A model generated the notes under the pieces. It was not told the origin of the DNA and did no database searches. It worked only from the letters and a program-made list of their open reading frames with translations. The position numbers and the translations under genes are program-made. From positions 1 to 64,000 of the forward strand of contig NC_026481.1 of NCBI RefSeq assembly GCF_000328475.2: 64,000 nucleotides of DNA, written 5' to 3'. Positions 1-12,211 of this stretch are shown here, in pieces; positions within the stretch are counted from its first letter, which is position 1, and every line of letters starts with the position of its first letter. This stretch comes from Mycosarcoma maydis. Lineage: Eukaryota; Basidiomycota; Ustilaginomycetes; Ustilaginales.

Positions 1-1
1 G

Positions 2-1282
2 TCTCGTCTCGCGCTAAGGCTTTTGCCGACTCAATCGTCAGACTACAAGCTCTTCGAATTGCAGAAGCAATTCGTGGACTGCACAGTCGATCGCCACATG
101 CGCATTGTCACGCATGTTAGCAGCGAGGGTGTCATGCACGTTGAATCTCCATCAGAGCCTGTGCTAGCCATCGCTGCTTCCAATATCATGCTGGCTCCCT
201 ACCTCCAGGAACCTCAGAAAGCGAGAGGCTACACATATTCAGACATTCTCTTTGGGGGTCATGGCTTGCTCGAGCCCGGGAACCTCGAGGTTCCCTCGCT
301 GATGGGCAGTCTCGGAGAACTTGCCTCGCGGATCATCTTGATGGCTGCTTGCGACGCCGTGAAGCGCAAAAGAATCGAACAAACCGAGCCAAAGGAAACG
401 TCGCACTTCAAGCACGTGCCCGCCAGCATCTTCGCCAAGCCCGTGCCTCTCGAAAGCGTTCTTGAGAACCTTGCCGACCTCGACGAGGCCAATCTCGCTG
501 CGCTGCGTCAACGCCTTGAAGATGTCTACGATGCCGGCTCGCGCACCGAACGGCATGCAATTCCGTTCAGAGATCAGTTGCAGTCGGCTTCCGCCACGCT
601 GCCGATGTGGATCAACTTCACGCATTTCGACGTGCTGCCCAAAGCGATCAACGAGATAACACCCGAATTTCTGTGGTATTGTTGGAAACGTGGAGTAGCC
701 GTGCAAATGGTGCACGCGCAGTATGGCATCGATGGCATCATCCCCGGTCTTTGTAGGTCATCTCGACCAGCCCTTCGTTGATGGTTCATCGACCGATGCC
801 TTCTAACGCCAGCCTTGAACCCAGAGAGGCCGAGATGCACGCTGCGCGCTACATGACCTACGTTGCCTGGGAAGCAAAGAACCAAAGGGATCCACAGAGC
901 ACCACGGTCCCTGCTAGGTCAGCGCCTGCCATTGCTGGACCGGTGATCAAGAGCGCCTTGATGGCACCGCCAAACGAGAAGCCACTGACCGAACAGGCTC
1001 TGTTGAGCGTGCTTCTCGACCTTGGCACAAGGACCGGATTCAAACAAGCGCCAGACGGCTCTACGACCTCAAGTGATACCTCTTACGGGTCAACAGTGTC
1101 CTCGGCTGTGCATTCGGGGTATGCTCGATTCGCACGCTTACCCCTGTCTGGACCTTTTCGAGTTCCGCAGATTCTTGATGCGCATTCTGTTATCTAGGTA
1201 CGATCCCGTACCCGACTCTCTCACTAGCATGGAAAAGGCCCTGTGGAATGAGCGCATCCAGCCCAATTCAGATTCCATCTAA
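2..1282 (+). pseudogene. Frameshifted remnant of an unrecognised protein gene, cut by the window edge
   Basis: Protein-like sequence runs through this stretch but changes frame several times. One frame is open from base 2 to about 745. Near 742-748 the run CCCC appears to carry one C too many: dropping one continues the sense as P-V-F-V-G-H-L-D. A second one-base slip lies near 792-797 (G-S-S-T-D-A-S-N follows), and a third near 1047, where the text moves from ...T-G-F-K-Q to R-Q-T-A-L-R-P. The last frame ends in a stop at 1280-1282. No known domain is recognised; it holds a mix of charged helices and aromatic-rich segments such as E-F-L-W-Y-C-W. The 5' end lies outside the window. Alternatives are a sequencing error at each site or very short introns, but no GT-AG pairs fit. 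Decayed gene is the best reading. Confidence 0.5.
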
Positions 1283-1754
1283 GGTGAGCTCGATTCTCAC
1301 TTGCTCTGGAGTGATCGACATAGACAACGTTCAACATCGTTCTTCCGGTGCAAGGCGCCACCAGCACACTCGATTCCGTCTCTCTTTCTGACCCCTTAGC
1401 GAAGCTCTCGCGTGTCTCACTATTTCAGATGCAATTGCAATCGTGAATGTGAATGTGAATGCATTTGTTTCCTTTTCGCTGGTTTTTTCCGAATGTTCGC
1501 TCGTAGCTTAATGCTCGCCACTCGTGCTTTGCGCAGGCTGACCAGCTATTCTGTGTTGGAAGGCTGGGCATGGCGAAGATCCTGGATGATTCAGCTCGGG
1601 ATGTTGAGGTCGTTATCGGGGTTACAATCTAGAAGGCAAACTCAAGTGGTCTCAAAGAAAGGGAATCGATGCTGGAAGCGAAGGTGGTACAGTAGTGTAT
1701 GCAGTTGCGACCCGCATATAAGCGCCAATTTGCAGCGAGAGTCACGTCGGTTGT

Positions 1755-2141
1755 TTATTTGACGTCAAGGGTCATAGGTATAAAATGGAGGACCCCGATG
1801 CGTACTGGATCGAATGCTGTTTGGGCCTGTGCCTGTTGGTGCCTTGCGCTCAGCTGTGCAATTTGCAAGCCATGCTTCTCGAACCACAGAGCGGCTTTTG
1901 GCTCTTCCGTTTTCACGAAGAAGGGTGCTTTGGTAACGGCATCAGCGGCCTGCTCCAACAATGACGACGCGGTCGGCAGGTACAGGTTCGGAGGACCGTA
2001 AGGATAGGTGATAGAGCGCTGCCTTTGTTGTTGGGCGTCCGTGTGAAAGACGGTTGAGATCGAAAGCAGACGACGTTAGTGAAGCAAGAATCTCGGAGAG
2101 GAAGCGTGAACAGTCGCTGCGGTTGTTGGCGCTTGTTCCAT
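1755..2141 (-). pseudogene. Small reading frame with one internal stop, function unknown
   Basis: On the minus strand an ATG at 2141 opens a frame of 129 codons interrupted only by a TAA at 2078-2076 (codon 22). After the stop the text is protein-like (L-P-T-A-S-S-L-L-E-Q-A-A-D-A-V) and ends at 1755. The internal TAA sits inside CACTAAC, which also resembles a fungal branch point, so an intron is possible, but I found no convincing donor. No domain recognised. It could be a dead small gene or chance. Confidence 0.2.
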
Positions 2142-2462
2142 TCGTGATTCCAACACGCTGAAACGCGGGCTCGGTCGGTTTCGTGATTAATTTAATCACG
2201 AATGGGTTCACTGAATCTTGATCAGCTTCTGATTCTCATATGGCATAAAGCGTTGTTTGAAACCAGACACAATTTCGCTCAACAAATGCCCACTAGACCC
2301 ACTCAAGCCCACAGTTTCGAGGGATGGACGTACGCTCAGCTCATCATTGGTATCAGGGACTAGCGCACAAGAGCAACATCCATCCATACTTTTATATGAC
2401 ACTGAGCGTAGCCCTTGACAAGCCCATGACAATCATACAACGAGACGAAACACAAAAACGTG

Positions 2463-4010
2463 TCAGTGCAAGGTGCGCTTACGGTTTCGCAATGCGTATC
2501 CAGCTAACAAAGCCAACAAGGCACCGAAGCCCGATGTGCCAACCAGCGCAAGAAAGCCATGTTTGTAGCGGGGAGCATCCTTGGCCCGAAGTACCTGTGC
2601 GCCCGCTAAGCCTGCTGCGTTATTCGCCATGACCAAGAGAGCAAGTATGATCGGACGTTGGCGCGAGTGCACATTGTTGCTGACCCAAGAACCCATGATG
2701 CCGACAAAAGAAGCACTGAATGCAGTCATGAGTAGAGCACCTACTAGCAAGACAGAACGGGAGGTGCCATGGGGCGGCAGCGAAATCCATAGGAAGCCAA
2801 CGATGCTTCCCAGCATATACGCTGCCACCCAGTATGCATGATTGCCCCACTTGCTAACGCAGACCCCGGCTGTTAAGCTGAGAACGATACCTGCGATGTA
2901 GCCTGGAACAGCCAAGCCGTTGGCACTGTAACCGCGGAAACCAAGCTGCTTGATGATAAAGGGCACGTAGGTGCCAACCGGTGCTGTAGAGATCATACCA
3001 GAGAGAGCCGAAAAGACGATCAACAGCACTCGCCAATCCGAAACGGTGTTGAGGATGTCGGAAAAGGTGATCTTGCCCTTCTGCACCTCGTTGCACTTGG
3101 TAGGATCGTCGACGAGCACACGCGTCATCATGATCCTTCCCTCGCGTTCGGTGTACCATGCGCGACGCCACTTGGACCGTTTTGGAGCAACGGTAGCGTC
3201 TGGGAACCAAAGCAGAGCAAAAATGCCTGCAACTACAGTGAGGATGCCTTCAATAATGAACAGCCAGGACCATCCTGGTAGGCCAGCAGTTCCGCGCAAT
3301 TGGAGGATGCCCAACGACGCAATTCCAGCAATGCAGCTGGCAATATTGTTGGCACTCCAGAACAAGGCGTAGCGCGCCGCCAGCTCGTCTCGACGATAGA
3401 AGCGGCCTAGGTAGTAGGCAAAGCCAGGGATGAATCCTGCCTCAAAGGTACCAACCAAGGCTCTGGTGACGTAAAGCTGATGGTGGTTGGTGATCCATGC
3501 CTGGCCAATGGTGACTGCACCCCACGAAATAACGGTGATGGGTAAGAAGCGATTGGGGCCGAAGCGTTTGGCAAGGATGTTCCAAGGAATTTCAAACACG
3601 ATGATACCGACGTTGAAGATGGTAGTGGCATTGTTGAGCTGGTTTTGACTCATGCCAAGATCGCGCAGAAAGTTGTCGGTGAGAGCGTTGGCGACGTTGC
3701 TTCTGTCCAGAGACAGGGTGATAAACACGACCATGGCAGGGATGAGTGCCAGAAAGTCGGTCCGCCTTCGGAGCCTGAACTCTTCGGCCTGAGTCCAAAC
3801 TAGTTCATCGTCATAGCCCTCTTGAAGAATCAGTCGTTTGCGGATTTCTAAGGGGAGCGCATCGCGCTCTTCCATGGTTCTGGAAACCCGTTCTGACGTC
3901 GACTTCTCGTGCAAGGCGAGGTTGTGAGTACCAAGATGAGCTGATCCAGGCTCATCGAGGCTCTCCTTGGCCGGTGACGATGAATTCTCGACAGATGGAG
4001 AGAACGACAT
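2463..4010 (-). CDS. MFS transporter, Dal5/allantoate permease (anion:cation symporter) family
   Basis: A 515-residue single-exon membrane transporter. The N-terminal ~85 residues are hydrophilic, followed by about 12 hydrophobic spans. Family marks include the L-D-R-S-N-V-x-N-A start of span 1, G-x-x-x-F-E-I-P-x-N-x-x-x-K-R-x-G-P after span 2, and the R-x-L-x-G-x-x-E-A-G-F-x-P-G stretch of the ACS/Dal5 group. These carry small organic anions, vitamins and, in the AstA branch of fungi, sulfate. The start at 4010 was chosen over the in-frame ATG at 4094 because a TATA-like element (4081-4095) lies 71-85 nt upstream of 4010 but overlaps 4094. It is divergent from the arylsulfatase at 4870, which suggests uptake of a sulfate ester, sulfonate or sulfate. 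Substrate is inferred from context only. Confidence 0.88.
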   Translation of the reverse strand: MSFSPSVENSSSPAKESLDEPGSAHLGTHNLALHEKSTSERVSRTMEERDALPLEIRKRLILQEGYDDELVWTQAEEFRLRRRTDFLALIPAMVVFITLSLDRSNVANALTDNFLRDLGMSQNQLNNATTIFNVGIIVFEIPWNILAKRFGPNRFLPITVISWGAVTIGQAWITNHHQLYVTRALVGTFEAGFIPGFAYYLGRFYRRDELAARYALFWSANNIASCIAGIASLGILQLRGTAGLPGWSWLFIIEGILTVVAGIFALLWFPDATVAPKRSKWRRAWYTEREGRIMMTRVLVDDPTKCNEVQKGKITFSDILNTVSDWRVLLIVFSALSGMISTAPVGTYVPFIIKQLGFRGYSANGLAVPGYIAGIVLSLTAGVCVSKWGNHAYWVAAYMLGSIVGFLWISLPPHGTSRSVLLVGALLMTAFSASFVGIMGSWVSNNVHSRQRPIILALLVMANNAAGLAGAQVLRAKDAPRYKHGFLALVGTSGFGALLALLAGYALRNRKRTLH

Positions 4011-4080
4011 GATGATGGCCTCGCCGAATTTGCAGAATTTGCGATATCCAGAGATGTCTTGCGAAAAGCATCTTGATGAG

Positions 4081-4095
4081 ATACATATATCCATA
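4081..4095 (-). promoter_or_regulatory. TATA-like element of the MFS transporter
   Basis: Reads GGATATATGTAT on the minus strand, about 75 nt upstream of the ATG at 4010. TATA boxes of several other genes in this window (cyp3, adi1, arylsulfatase) sit at a similar distance. Confidence 0.45.
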
Positions 4096-4165
4096 CGTTG
4101 AGCCGTGTTGAGCGGTAATGGAATAGGCAGGTCTATACCTCAGAGCGAATCATTCGTGATTGCTT

Positions 4166-4750
4166 TCAGTCTCGTAGACAACTGCTGCGATTGTGATCCG
4201 GTGAATCTACTGGAGCGGTAGCGTCAGCCGTTCCGTTGATCACGCAATTAATTGTGTCTTGGAAATCACGCGTTCCTGTCAATTTTTGAATCGAATCACC
4301 AACGTGGAATCTCAAAGTGCATTGTTTGACAGTCGTGAGTTGGGCGATCCAAAAGGTAAGCGACCCGTCACTCGGTGAATTGTGAATGGCATGCGTGCCT
4401 CGTGCCGGAATTTGACCCGTCACTCGATGCGATTTGTTTGGTCCACATGGTCGAACCAAGGGGCTACGCTTTCTCATGTACCGGTCCACGACTACTCGTG
4501 ACTCTGCCGTCGGAACACTTGTTCCCAAAGCGTATGGCTGGTTTCCATTTCGCTCGGCTTGCTGATTCGGTTTGAGAAGATTGGTAAGAAAGATAAGGGC
4601 ATCGGCTATCACGCCATAGTGCTGTAGCCGATAGCCCCGAGAATTGCCTTGTTCCATCTTTGATGCGTCCAGAGATAGCCGTGTCGCTTCCGTCGATCGG
4701 GCGTCGTACTCTCCTAGAGCATTTCCGAGCATCTCCGTCATGTTCGTCAT
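4166..4750 (-). CDS. Hypothetical 194-residue protein in the transporter/sulfatase gap
   Basis: A continuous minus-strand frame fills most of the space between the two divergent genes; from the ATG at 4750 it encodes 194 residues, and the frame stays open upstream to beyond 4870. No domain, signal peptide or membrane span is recognised. The near-palindromic TTTATAAA at 4793-4800 could serve as its TATA box (ATG 43 nt downstream). A frame this long is unlikely by chance in non-coding DNA of this composition, but codon bias is weak and it would overlap the 5' regions of both neighbours. Treat as a candidate only. Confidence 0.25.
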   Translation of the reverse strand: MTNMTEMLGNALGEYDARSTEATRLSLDASKMEQGNSRGYRLQHYGVIADALIFLTNLLKPNQQAERNGNQPYALGTSVPTAESRVVVDRYMRKRSPLVRPCGPNKSHRVTGQIPARGTHAIHNSPSDGSLTFWIAQLTTVKQCTLRFHVGDSIQKLTGTRDFQDTINCVINGTADATAPVDSPDHNRSSCLRD

Positions 4751-4776
4751 TCTGAAGAATGTTGATCCGCGGCTAA

Positions 4777-6522
<1,746 letters not shown>

Positions 6523-7659
6523 CCCGCAAGCAGCCGTTTGATAGTAAGCACAGACTGGCCGAGTCGCTACGTGGGTGTACTGCCTATTCGCCCAGCTTGG
6601 TTCTTTAACCCGCGCCCCCAGTGCCTTTCCATGCTCACATCCTCGGGACAAGCTCTTGTACAATTTTGGTGAGAACAGCAGCGTTACTACGAGAGCGCCT
6701 TCCGAGTAGCCACAAGATCACCCTGCTGCGAGAGGATTCAAAGGCTACCGAACTCCGGTTAACATACCTACAGCATATCAAATTTAAATTAAGAAAACAA
6801 AAACAAAAACAAAAAAAAAACAAAAAAACAAAAATGATTCTCTAACTTATGGCAGTCACGAATCACGAGGCAGTTGAATGTGGGGCGTGGTGATTTGATT
6901 CGTAGAAAGCTTGGTCGGAAGAAACAAGTAGTTAGCCCTTAGCACGTGAAGCATTCAGCTGAGGTCAGCTGCGGTCAGCTGATTTGGATGATCATGCTGA
7001 GTGGCGGCGTGAATCGACAGAGCGCGTAAATTGCATTCGCGATCAAGTTATATGTGATTCGTGATTGGTGTGAATCGTGAATTGTGAATATTCGTGATTA
7101 GCGACTGGCGTGGGCGTGAGCGTGAGGCGTGAGAAAACGCCCCAGCGCTGGAAACACGAATCAATGTGAATCCACATTATTAATAAAAGAAGGGAAAAAA
7201 TCACCAAAGTCCCAGCCAAACATGGTGAACGTCGTGATTCTTTCATGAGCCACAAGCCGATGAGCATTCATAACAAAGTAAAAGTCACCATGCACCGTGC
7301 ACTCGTGAATATCATTCATTCAGGCTTTGGGATCCATGGAGCATATCACCACGTCTTCCAGCCAGCTATGTGTCTTGCTTCACTGGCCTCCGACTCTTGA
7401 AAAGAGTAGCTGGAGACGACTAGCCGTAGGAACGCCAGAGGAACCATCTGCGCCTCATCTCAGGCTGTGTTTATGATGATGGTGTCAGCGTTTTTTGCGT
7501 ACGGAGAAAAAATGGTCCTGCCACTCGATCCAGCGAGGTCGGACAATCTCTGATCTGAGCTCCTTACAGTTTCTTCTTGGTTGCTTCGTCACCGAAAGGT
7601 TCCCAAGAAATGTCGAACTGGCAAAATTACCAGGCTCTGAGCTAGCTTCTCTGCCTCAA
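6523..7659. other. Intergenic; AT-rich tracts and the AATCACGAAT word
   Basis: No gene seen. An A-rich AAAAAC-type tract occupies about 6780-6837. Copies of the GTGATTCGTGATT word lie at about 7045-7105. GGTCAGCTG-type repeats occur at 6955-6985. Confidence 0.5.
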
Positions 7660-9329
7660 TCAACGCAGGGGTCCGTACGCCACCTTGGTGCCCACTTTCA
7701 TTCTGCAGATGGGCTTGGTTTCTTTCTTTGCCGACACCAGCGTCTCCACGTTGAGCTCTGAGTCGACCAAGCTCTTCTTGCCGAGTCCTGAGTAGGCCGG
7801 AATGCTGCTCCGTACGAGCAACAGGAACAACAAACTGTCAAAGCACCAACAAAGGCAACAAGGATGCCGTAGACTTTGTTTGCGATGATCGCTCCTTCTT
7901 GATAGCTGAAGCAATCGCCGTAAGCTTGAGGTGACTGAGTCTGTGGCAGTAGGCTCCAGCTACGATTGCCTACTAGTAACCCATGCTAGGATGCCGGCAA
8001 ACCCTGCAATTCGGCTTTCGGGATGCGGTTCGTGATTGGTTTCCAACTCCCGAAGCTTGGTGACCACCAAAAAGTTCCATATGACCCAGGCCCTCATCGT
8101 CTCTCTTTGCTATCAGTGGGTTGGACTGCGAACGTCCGCCTCAGCAGACATAGACGCTGGGATCGTTTGCAGTTGCGCCTGTACATGTTCGGCATGTTGT
8201 CAGCAAGCAGCATATCGTAACGATGCTCAGGCCAGAGGCCGAGCCATTTAAGCCGACCTCGCTAAGCGAGCAGGACGATCTTGCTCCTAGTTTGACAGCT
8301 ATCTGAACAATCGGACTTGAACAACCCAGAGGTGTGTCACAGGAGCTCACAGACGTGACCACTTGGCTTCAAAGCATTGTGGGCGCCACCGATTGTCAGG
8401 AGAACTCTGTACTTGCAAGCCGAGCGACCAGGCCCAGATGGCTTAGATCAACCGATGACAGAGCATTCAGTTACAAAGGATCCAATATTACCACGAATCA
8501 TCTACAGAGTTCGCCGCTTGTCACCGCAGAAATCGCCCTCCTCTCGCTTTGAAGAGACACACAGATAAATCCGCATCCATTCAAGATGGCCTTTCAAGAG
8601 ACCTGAAAACAAGGCTCTTCTACAGCTGAGGTCACTCAGCCTCGCTCTCAGCCTTTTGGGATTTGCAGCAGGAGGCGGACAGGTCAGGATGCACTCGACG
8701 TCATAATCTATGGCTTACTCAAAAGGGCCGCTGTCTGGACGCGTTCGCTGCTGAAAGGCAGTCGCCGATATGATCGCCTCGATCGTCGCGGCTTGGTCGT
8801 GCCAGGTCGCAACCAAGTACAGGCCAAAGCTCTCGCAGGCAGCCGTTTTCAGACCTCCATTTTCCATCGCAAGGTCGATGGCCACAAGGCGACTAGCCTC
8901 ACTGTGAGTGTATTCTTGCCCTTTGATCATTCACAGTTCTTTCGCCAACCTTTGGTGACCTTCCCGTCAAGTACGCAAGCATACATCTGCGACCCTGTCA
9001 GGCTCAGTAGCCAGGCCGGAGAAGCTGGCTCAGGTGATTAGCAGTATTCGCGTAGATAGCGACCAAGAAGATAACATCCAGTATGGCTCAAGTCGCCGAA
9101 AAAGAAGCGACAAACGAGACTCTGGCCGCATACACCGCGAACGACGTTCGTCCTTGTTCGGGATATAAGACACCCGCGAACAGCAACCCTCTATGCCGAG
9201 TAGCGCCAAGGCTTCAACTTTCATGCTGCTTGATGCGGAAGATACTGTTTCACACGCATGATCAGAAGTCGTTATGGCAAATTGTTTGGGTAGGTGAGAA
9301 TCTATCAGGAGAGCGCAGCACAGAAACAT
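7660..9329 (-). pseudogene. Decayed multi-frame coding stretch, possibly a former membrane protein
   Basis: Protein-like text occupies different minus-strand frames in succession. Around 8715-8930 it includes S-E-A-S-R-L-V-A-I-D-L-A-M-E. Near 8600-8690 it includes Y-D-V-E-C-I-L-T-C-P-P-P-A-A. From an ATG near 8085 a frame gives M-R-A-W-V-I-W-N-F, then slips by one base near 7975 into a frame with a likely membrane span V-Y-G-I-L-V-A-F-V-G-A-L-T-V near 7850. A last slip near 7800 leads to K-S-L-V-D-S-E-L-N-V-E-T-L-V and a stop at 7660. No family recognised. An intron-rich living gene is possible, but the slips lack GT-AG pairs at suitable spacing. The outer limits are approximate. Confidence 0.3.
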
Positions 9330-9425
9330 CGATGCGCAGTCTAGCGTAATTCACGTCTATAGCCGATTGCAGATTGCAAAGATCGTCACAAGTGCACTGC
9401 GATTGGTTGACATGCGGCCTTGGCA

Positions 9426-10649
9426 CTAGGCTTTCTTGTTGATTGACGCCGCCCTCCTATCCCAGATTTGCTTGTCAACACCCTCCCAGTCTTTACCATA
9501 GCCGTGTTTGATGGCGTCATCGACGCCTTGGCGGGTGACTGCAATATCGCCGTTGGAAAGAGCAAGCACCAGGCGCTGTAACCAATCCGGGGCGACTCGT
9601 AAGGATGTGATGGAGCTCGCAATGCTTGGCAGCACGACATGCTGTGACAGACCTGAGTCAAGAGCCTCAACCACCTTGCGAGCGACCTGTACAGGCTCAA
9701 GCACTGGATTGAAAAATGGGACTGATCTGGTCTGTAAGCCATAGGCGAGCGCGGTACGTACCTTCAAGGGGCAAACGATGGTTGTGCGAACACGTGGCGC
9801 ATTGTATCGCGTGCGAAGCTCTATCGCAAGGCACTCGTGAAAAGCCAGTGTCGCCGCCTTCGAGGTGGCATACTCGGACATGGAAGGCAGAGCGGCAAAG
9901 GCGGCAGCGGAAGAGACGGTGACGACGTGACCATGGTTGCGCTCGATCATGTCCGGGAGAAACTGCTTTGCTGTGAGCCAGTTTGCAAACGTGTTGATCC
10001 GCCATACGCGCGCAGCAGAGTCAAGATCGACGTCCAAGATGGTGTCGCCCGAAGCTACACCTGCGCAGTTGATCAGAGCGCCGATCTTTCGTCCACCAGT
10101 CGCTTCGCGCATCTTGGTGTGAGCCTGAGCAACCTGCTCAGCGTTGCTCACATCCGTCTTGTAGTAGAGAATACCAGGAGCACCTGCGGGAGCTGCCGCA
10201 TACGTGGGCCGAGACATGTCGAGTACGGCTATATGTGCCTTTTTAGTATGGCTAAGAACTTGCACTATTTGCTTGCCGATTCCCTGCGAGCCACCGGTGA
10301 TCACAATAAGATCATTGGTATAGTCGATCGGATCACGTCTCCATTCGTTATGGTTACGGACGTAGCGATTAAGGCCACGATTGATGGAACGAAGCAGAAT
10401 GAAGATCCAGGTGTACCCGACCCACTTGTACTCGCTAGCTAGGAGCGACGTCAAGAAAGCCAAAGCATCTACTGGTGTGGTCGGAAGCACAAGATTGGGA
10501 TGATTCTGCTTGTGGTACAGAACCGTCAAGGCGGGAAGGATGACGAGGAAAGGAGGTGAGAAAGGAACTTTACTGAGAAAGCCGATCACCATGTCAAAAG
10601 TGAACGGCTCTCGAGCTAGCTTGAAGCCATTGCGTTGCCTTGTTGACAT
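9426..10649 (-). CDS. Membrane-anchored short-chain dehydrogenase/reductase (RDH10/HSD17B11-like)
   Basis: A 407-residue single-exon oxidoreductase. The N-terminal ~100 residues have two or more hydrophobic segments, which anchor the enzyme, probably to the ER or lipid droplets. The Rossmann fold follows: nucleotide motif T-G-G-S-Q-G-I-G near residue 120, N-C-A-G in the middle, and the catalytic set S-S-A-A-A...Y-A-T-S-K. The layout resembles retinol and hydroxysteroid dehydrogenases, which oxidise or reduce lipid alcohols using NAD(P). The ATG at 10649 is the first in frame, with a TATATT element about 75 nt upstream. A sterol-desaturase-family gene lies 2 kb away on the same strand, so lipid metabolism is a fair guess. 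Substrate unknown. Confidence 0.88.
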   Translation of the reverse strand: MSTRQRNGFKLAREPFTFDMVIGFLSKVPFSPPFLVILPALTVLYHKQNHPNLVLPTTPVDALAFLTSLLASEYKWVGYTWIFILLRSINRGLNRYVRNHNEWRRDPIDYTNDLIVITGGSQGIGKQIVQVLSHTKKAHIAVLDMSRPTYAAAPAGAPGILYYKTDVSNAEQVAQAHTKMREATGGRKIGALINCAGVASGDTILDVDLDSAARVWRINTFANWLTAKQFLPDMIERNHGHVVTVSSAAAFAALPSMSEYATSKAATLAFHECLAIELRTRYNAPRVRTTIVCPLKVRTALAYGLQTRSVPFFNPVLEPVQVARKVVEALDSGLSQHVVLPSIASSITSLRVAPDWLQRLVLALSNGDIAVTRQGVDDAIKHGYGKDWEGVDKQIWDRRAASINKKA

Positions 10650-11586
10650 GTTTCTAGACGCCGCCGGTTTCAGATGCGACAATCATGTATGCGGCAGTGT
10701 TGAGATTCGGTAGAAAAGAACCCAATATATGTGCGATGCGGAACATGTACAAGGGTGAACAGGACAAGCTCGCTGGAAGATCCGCCTACACGATCAAGTG
10801 CACAGACAGCAGAGACAAAGGCTGATGTGTGGTCACGCCGAGACTTTTTTCTGCTCGCTGTAACAACTTTGCCTCACGCCTTGTCGTTCTCTTTGTTGAC
10901 GTGACGTCGGGTAGACTCGGTTACCACCAGATACTCAACCGCTTTCCCCAAGGTCGATCGACAGCCTGTCACTTTCTGGACTGGAAAGTAGCAGCGAGCG
11001 AGCAGGCTACTGAAAAATGTCCGAGCGTCAGACAGAGTAACAGGAGGTAGCATCAGGGTTACCGCATGAGCCGCCAAACAGCAGAAGGTGCTGCATTCAG
11101 TGCATCTACACACTCACTCAAGACGCAAAGGTCACCAACTTGTTGTACATGCTGTTATGAAACGAGCTGTACCGGCGTCAGTCAATCACGATGGTGAGGA
11201 GGAGTTGGTGGTCCGTGGTGGTGACCACAGCACCATCAACGGACGTCAGTAGCTGTTAGACCTGCACTTTGGCGCATGCAGACGATTCGTCGATTCCCGA
11301 TTCCCTATTCCCGATCCACGATCCACGATTCACGATTCACGATCAAAAAGATACGTAATAGGATCATAGCTAAAATTAGAAAACGACTAATATCAATAAA
11401 TAGTTCTGCCAATCACGAATGTTCAAGCCTCATTCGTGATTCCGAAAGCCGAAAGCCTTTCTGTTAGATATTTTCACGTGCGCATTTTAGAGTATAATAT
11501 TCACGATGATTTGCGCAAGCGTAATTCTGATTGATTTCCTCCTTCACCGCACGTCTCGAAGGTATGGGAGGAATCTCGCATCGACA
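10650..11586. other. Intergenic; CACGATT repeats
   Basis: Holds the SDR promoter (TATATT near 10722) and a short array of CGATTCCCGATT/CACGATTCACGATT units at 11280-11342. No gene recognised. Confidence 0.5.
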
Positions 11587-12211
11587 TTAACTGTGATATG
11601 GCAGCCCACTCGAGCATTCCAGATAGGGTCGTGTGAGGTCTCCACTGTCACGCCAGCGCTTCATGTGGCCAGCTATGTCGTGCAACGGAAGAGGATCCTG
11701 CCAACCCATGATGCCTTGAGGGTTCCTTGTGGAGTATGTGTACGACGTTGGGCAATCCGATCTTGGCAGACAAATCCCGTACCTGCTCGTTCGTGCTAGG
11801 CGTCACTGGCTTTCTGCAGAAGGAGTGTCGCAATCAGCCGTCCCGACCACTTGCACTTTCATGTGCTGCGCATCGACGGCACTCCTGTACTGGCCTGGCG
11901 CACGTTTGCCCTGCAGTCGGACTTTCTTGGACCTTTGAAGCGATTCACAGCATACAAAGCATCGAAGTACGCTCACCAACATGCTTTGGTAGGCACGTTT
12001 ACTGGGCGCAGCTGCACACGTACGCTTCGTGCGTTGTCCCCTTGCAGAGGATCTGGGTATATGCGATCATGCTCTTGGGCTTGATTTTGCCCAGAGCATC
12101 CTCGATGTGGTGGGGCGTTTCGACTATCCGTCGACAGATTCGGATATCGATCAAGCCGAACTCGCCGGCTCTGCAAGCACGCTTACACTTGCATATTTCA
12201 GCATGTCGCTA
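11587..12211 (-). pseudogene. Decayed coding stretch with several frameshifts
   Basis: Minus-strand text with strong G/C third-position bias appears in successive frames. About 12211-12025 reads E-F-G-L-I-D-I-R-I-C-R-R-I-V-E-T-P-H-H-I and ends at a TAA. About 11940-11815 reads K-V-R-L-Q-G-K-R-A-P-G-Q-Y and ends at a TGA. About 11810-11715 reads N-E-Q-V-R-D-L-S-A-K-I-G-L-P-N-V-V-H. The last part reads G-I-M-G-W-Q-D-P-L-P-L-H-D-I-A and ends at a TAA at 11589-11587. At least three frame changes are needed to join them, so this is probably a dead gene. Family unknown. The long plus-strand frame over the same region looks like its antisense shadow. Confidence 0.45.

Noticed and set aside
1942..2211. 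R-V-V-I-V-G-A-G motif suggesting an FAD/NAD-binding enzyme (minus strand)
   Set aside because: The frame stops right after the motif and nothing else matches a Rossmann enzyme; another frame over the same bases is more protein-like.
4011..4094. MFS transporter start at ATG 4094
   Set aside because: It overlaps the TATA-like element and adds a non-family leader; 4010 fits the usual TATA-to-ATG spacing here.
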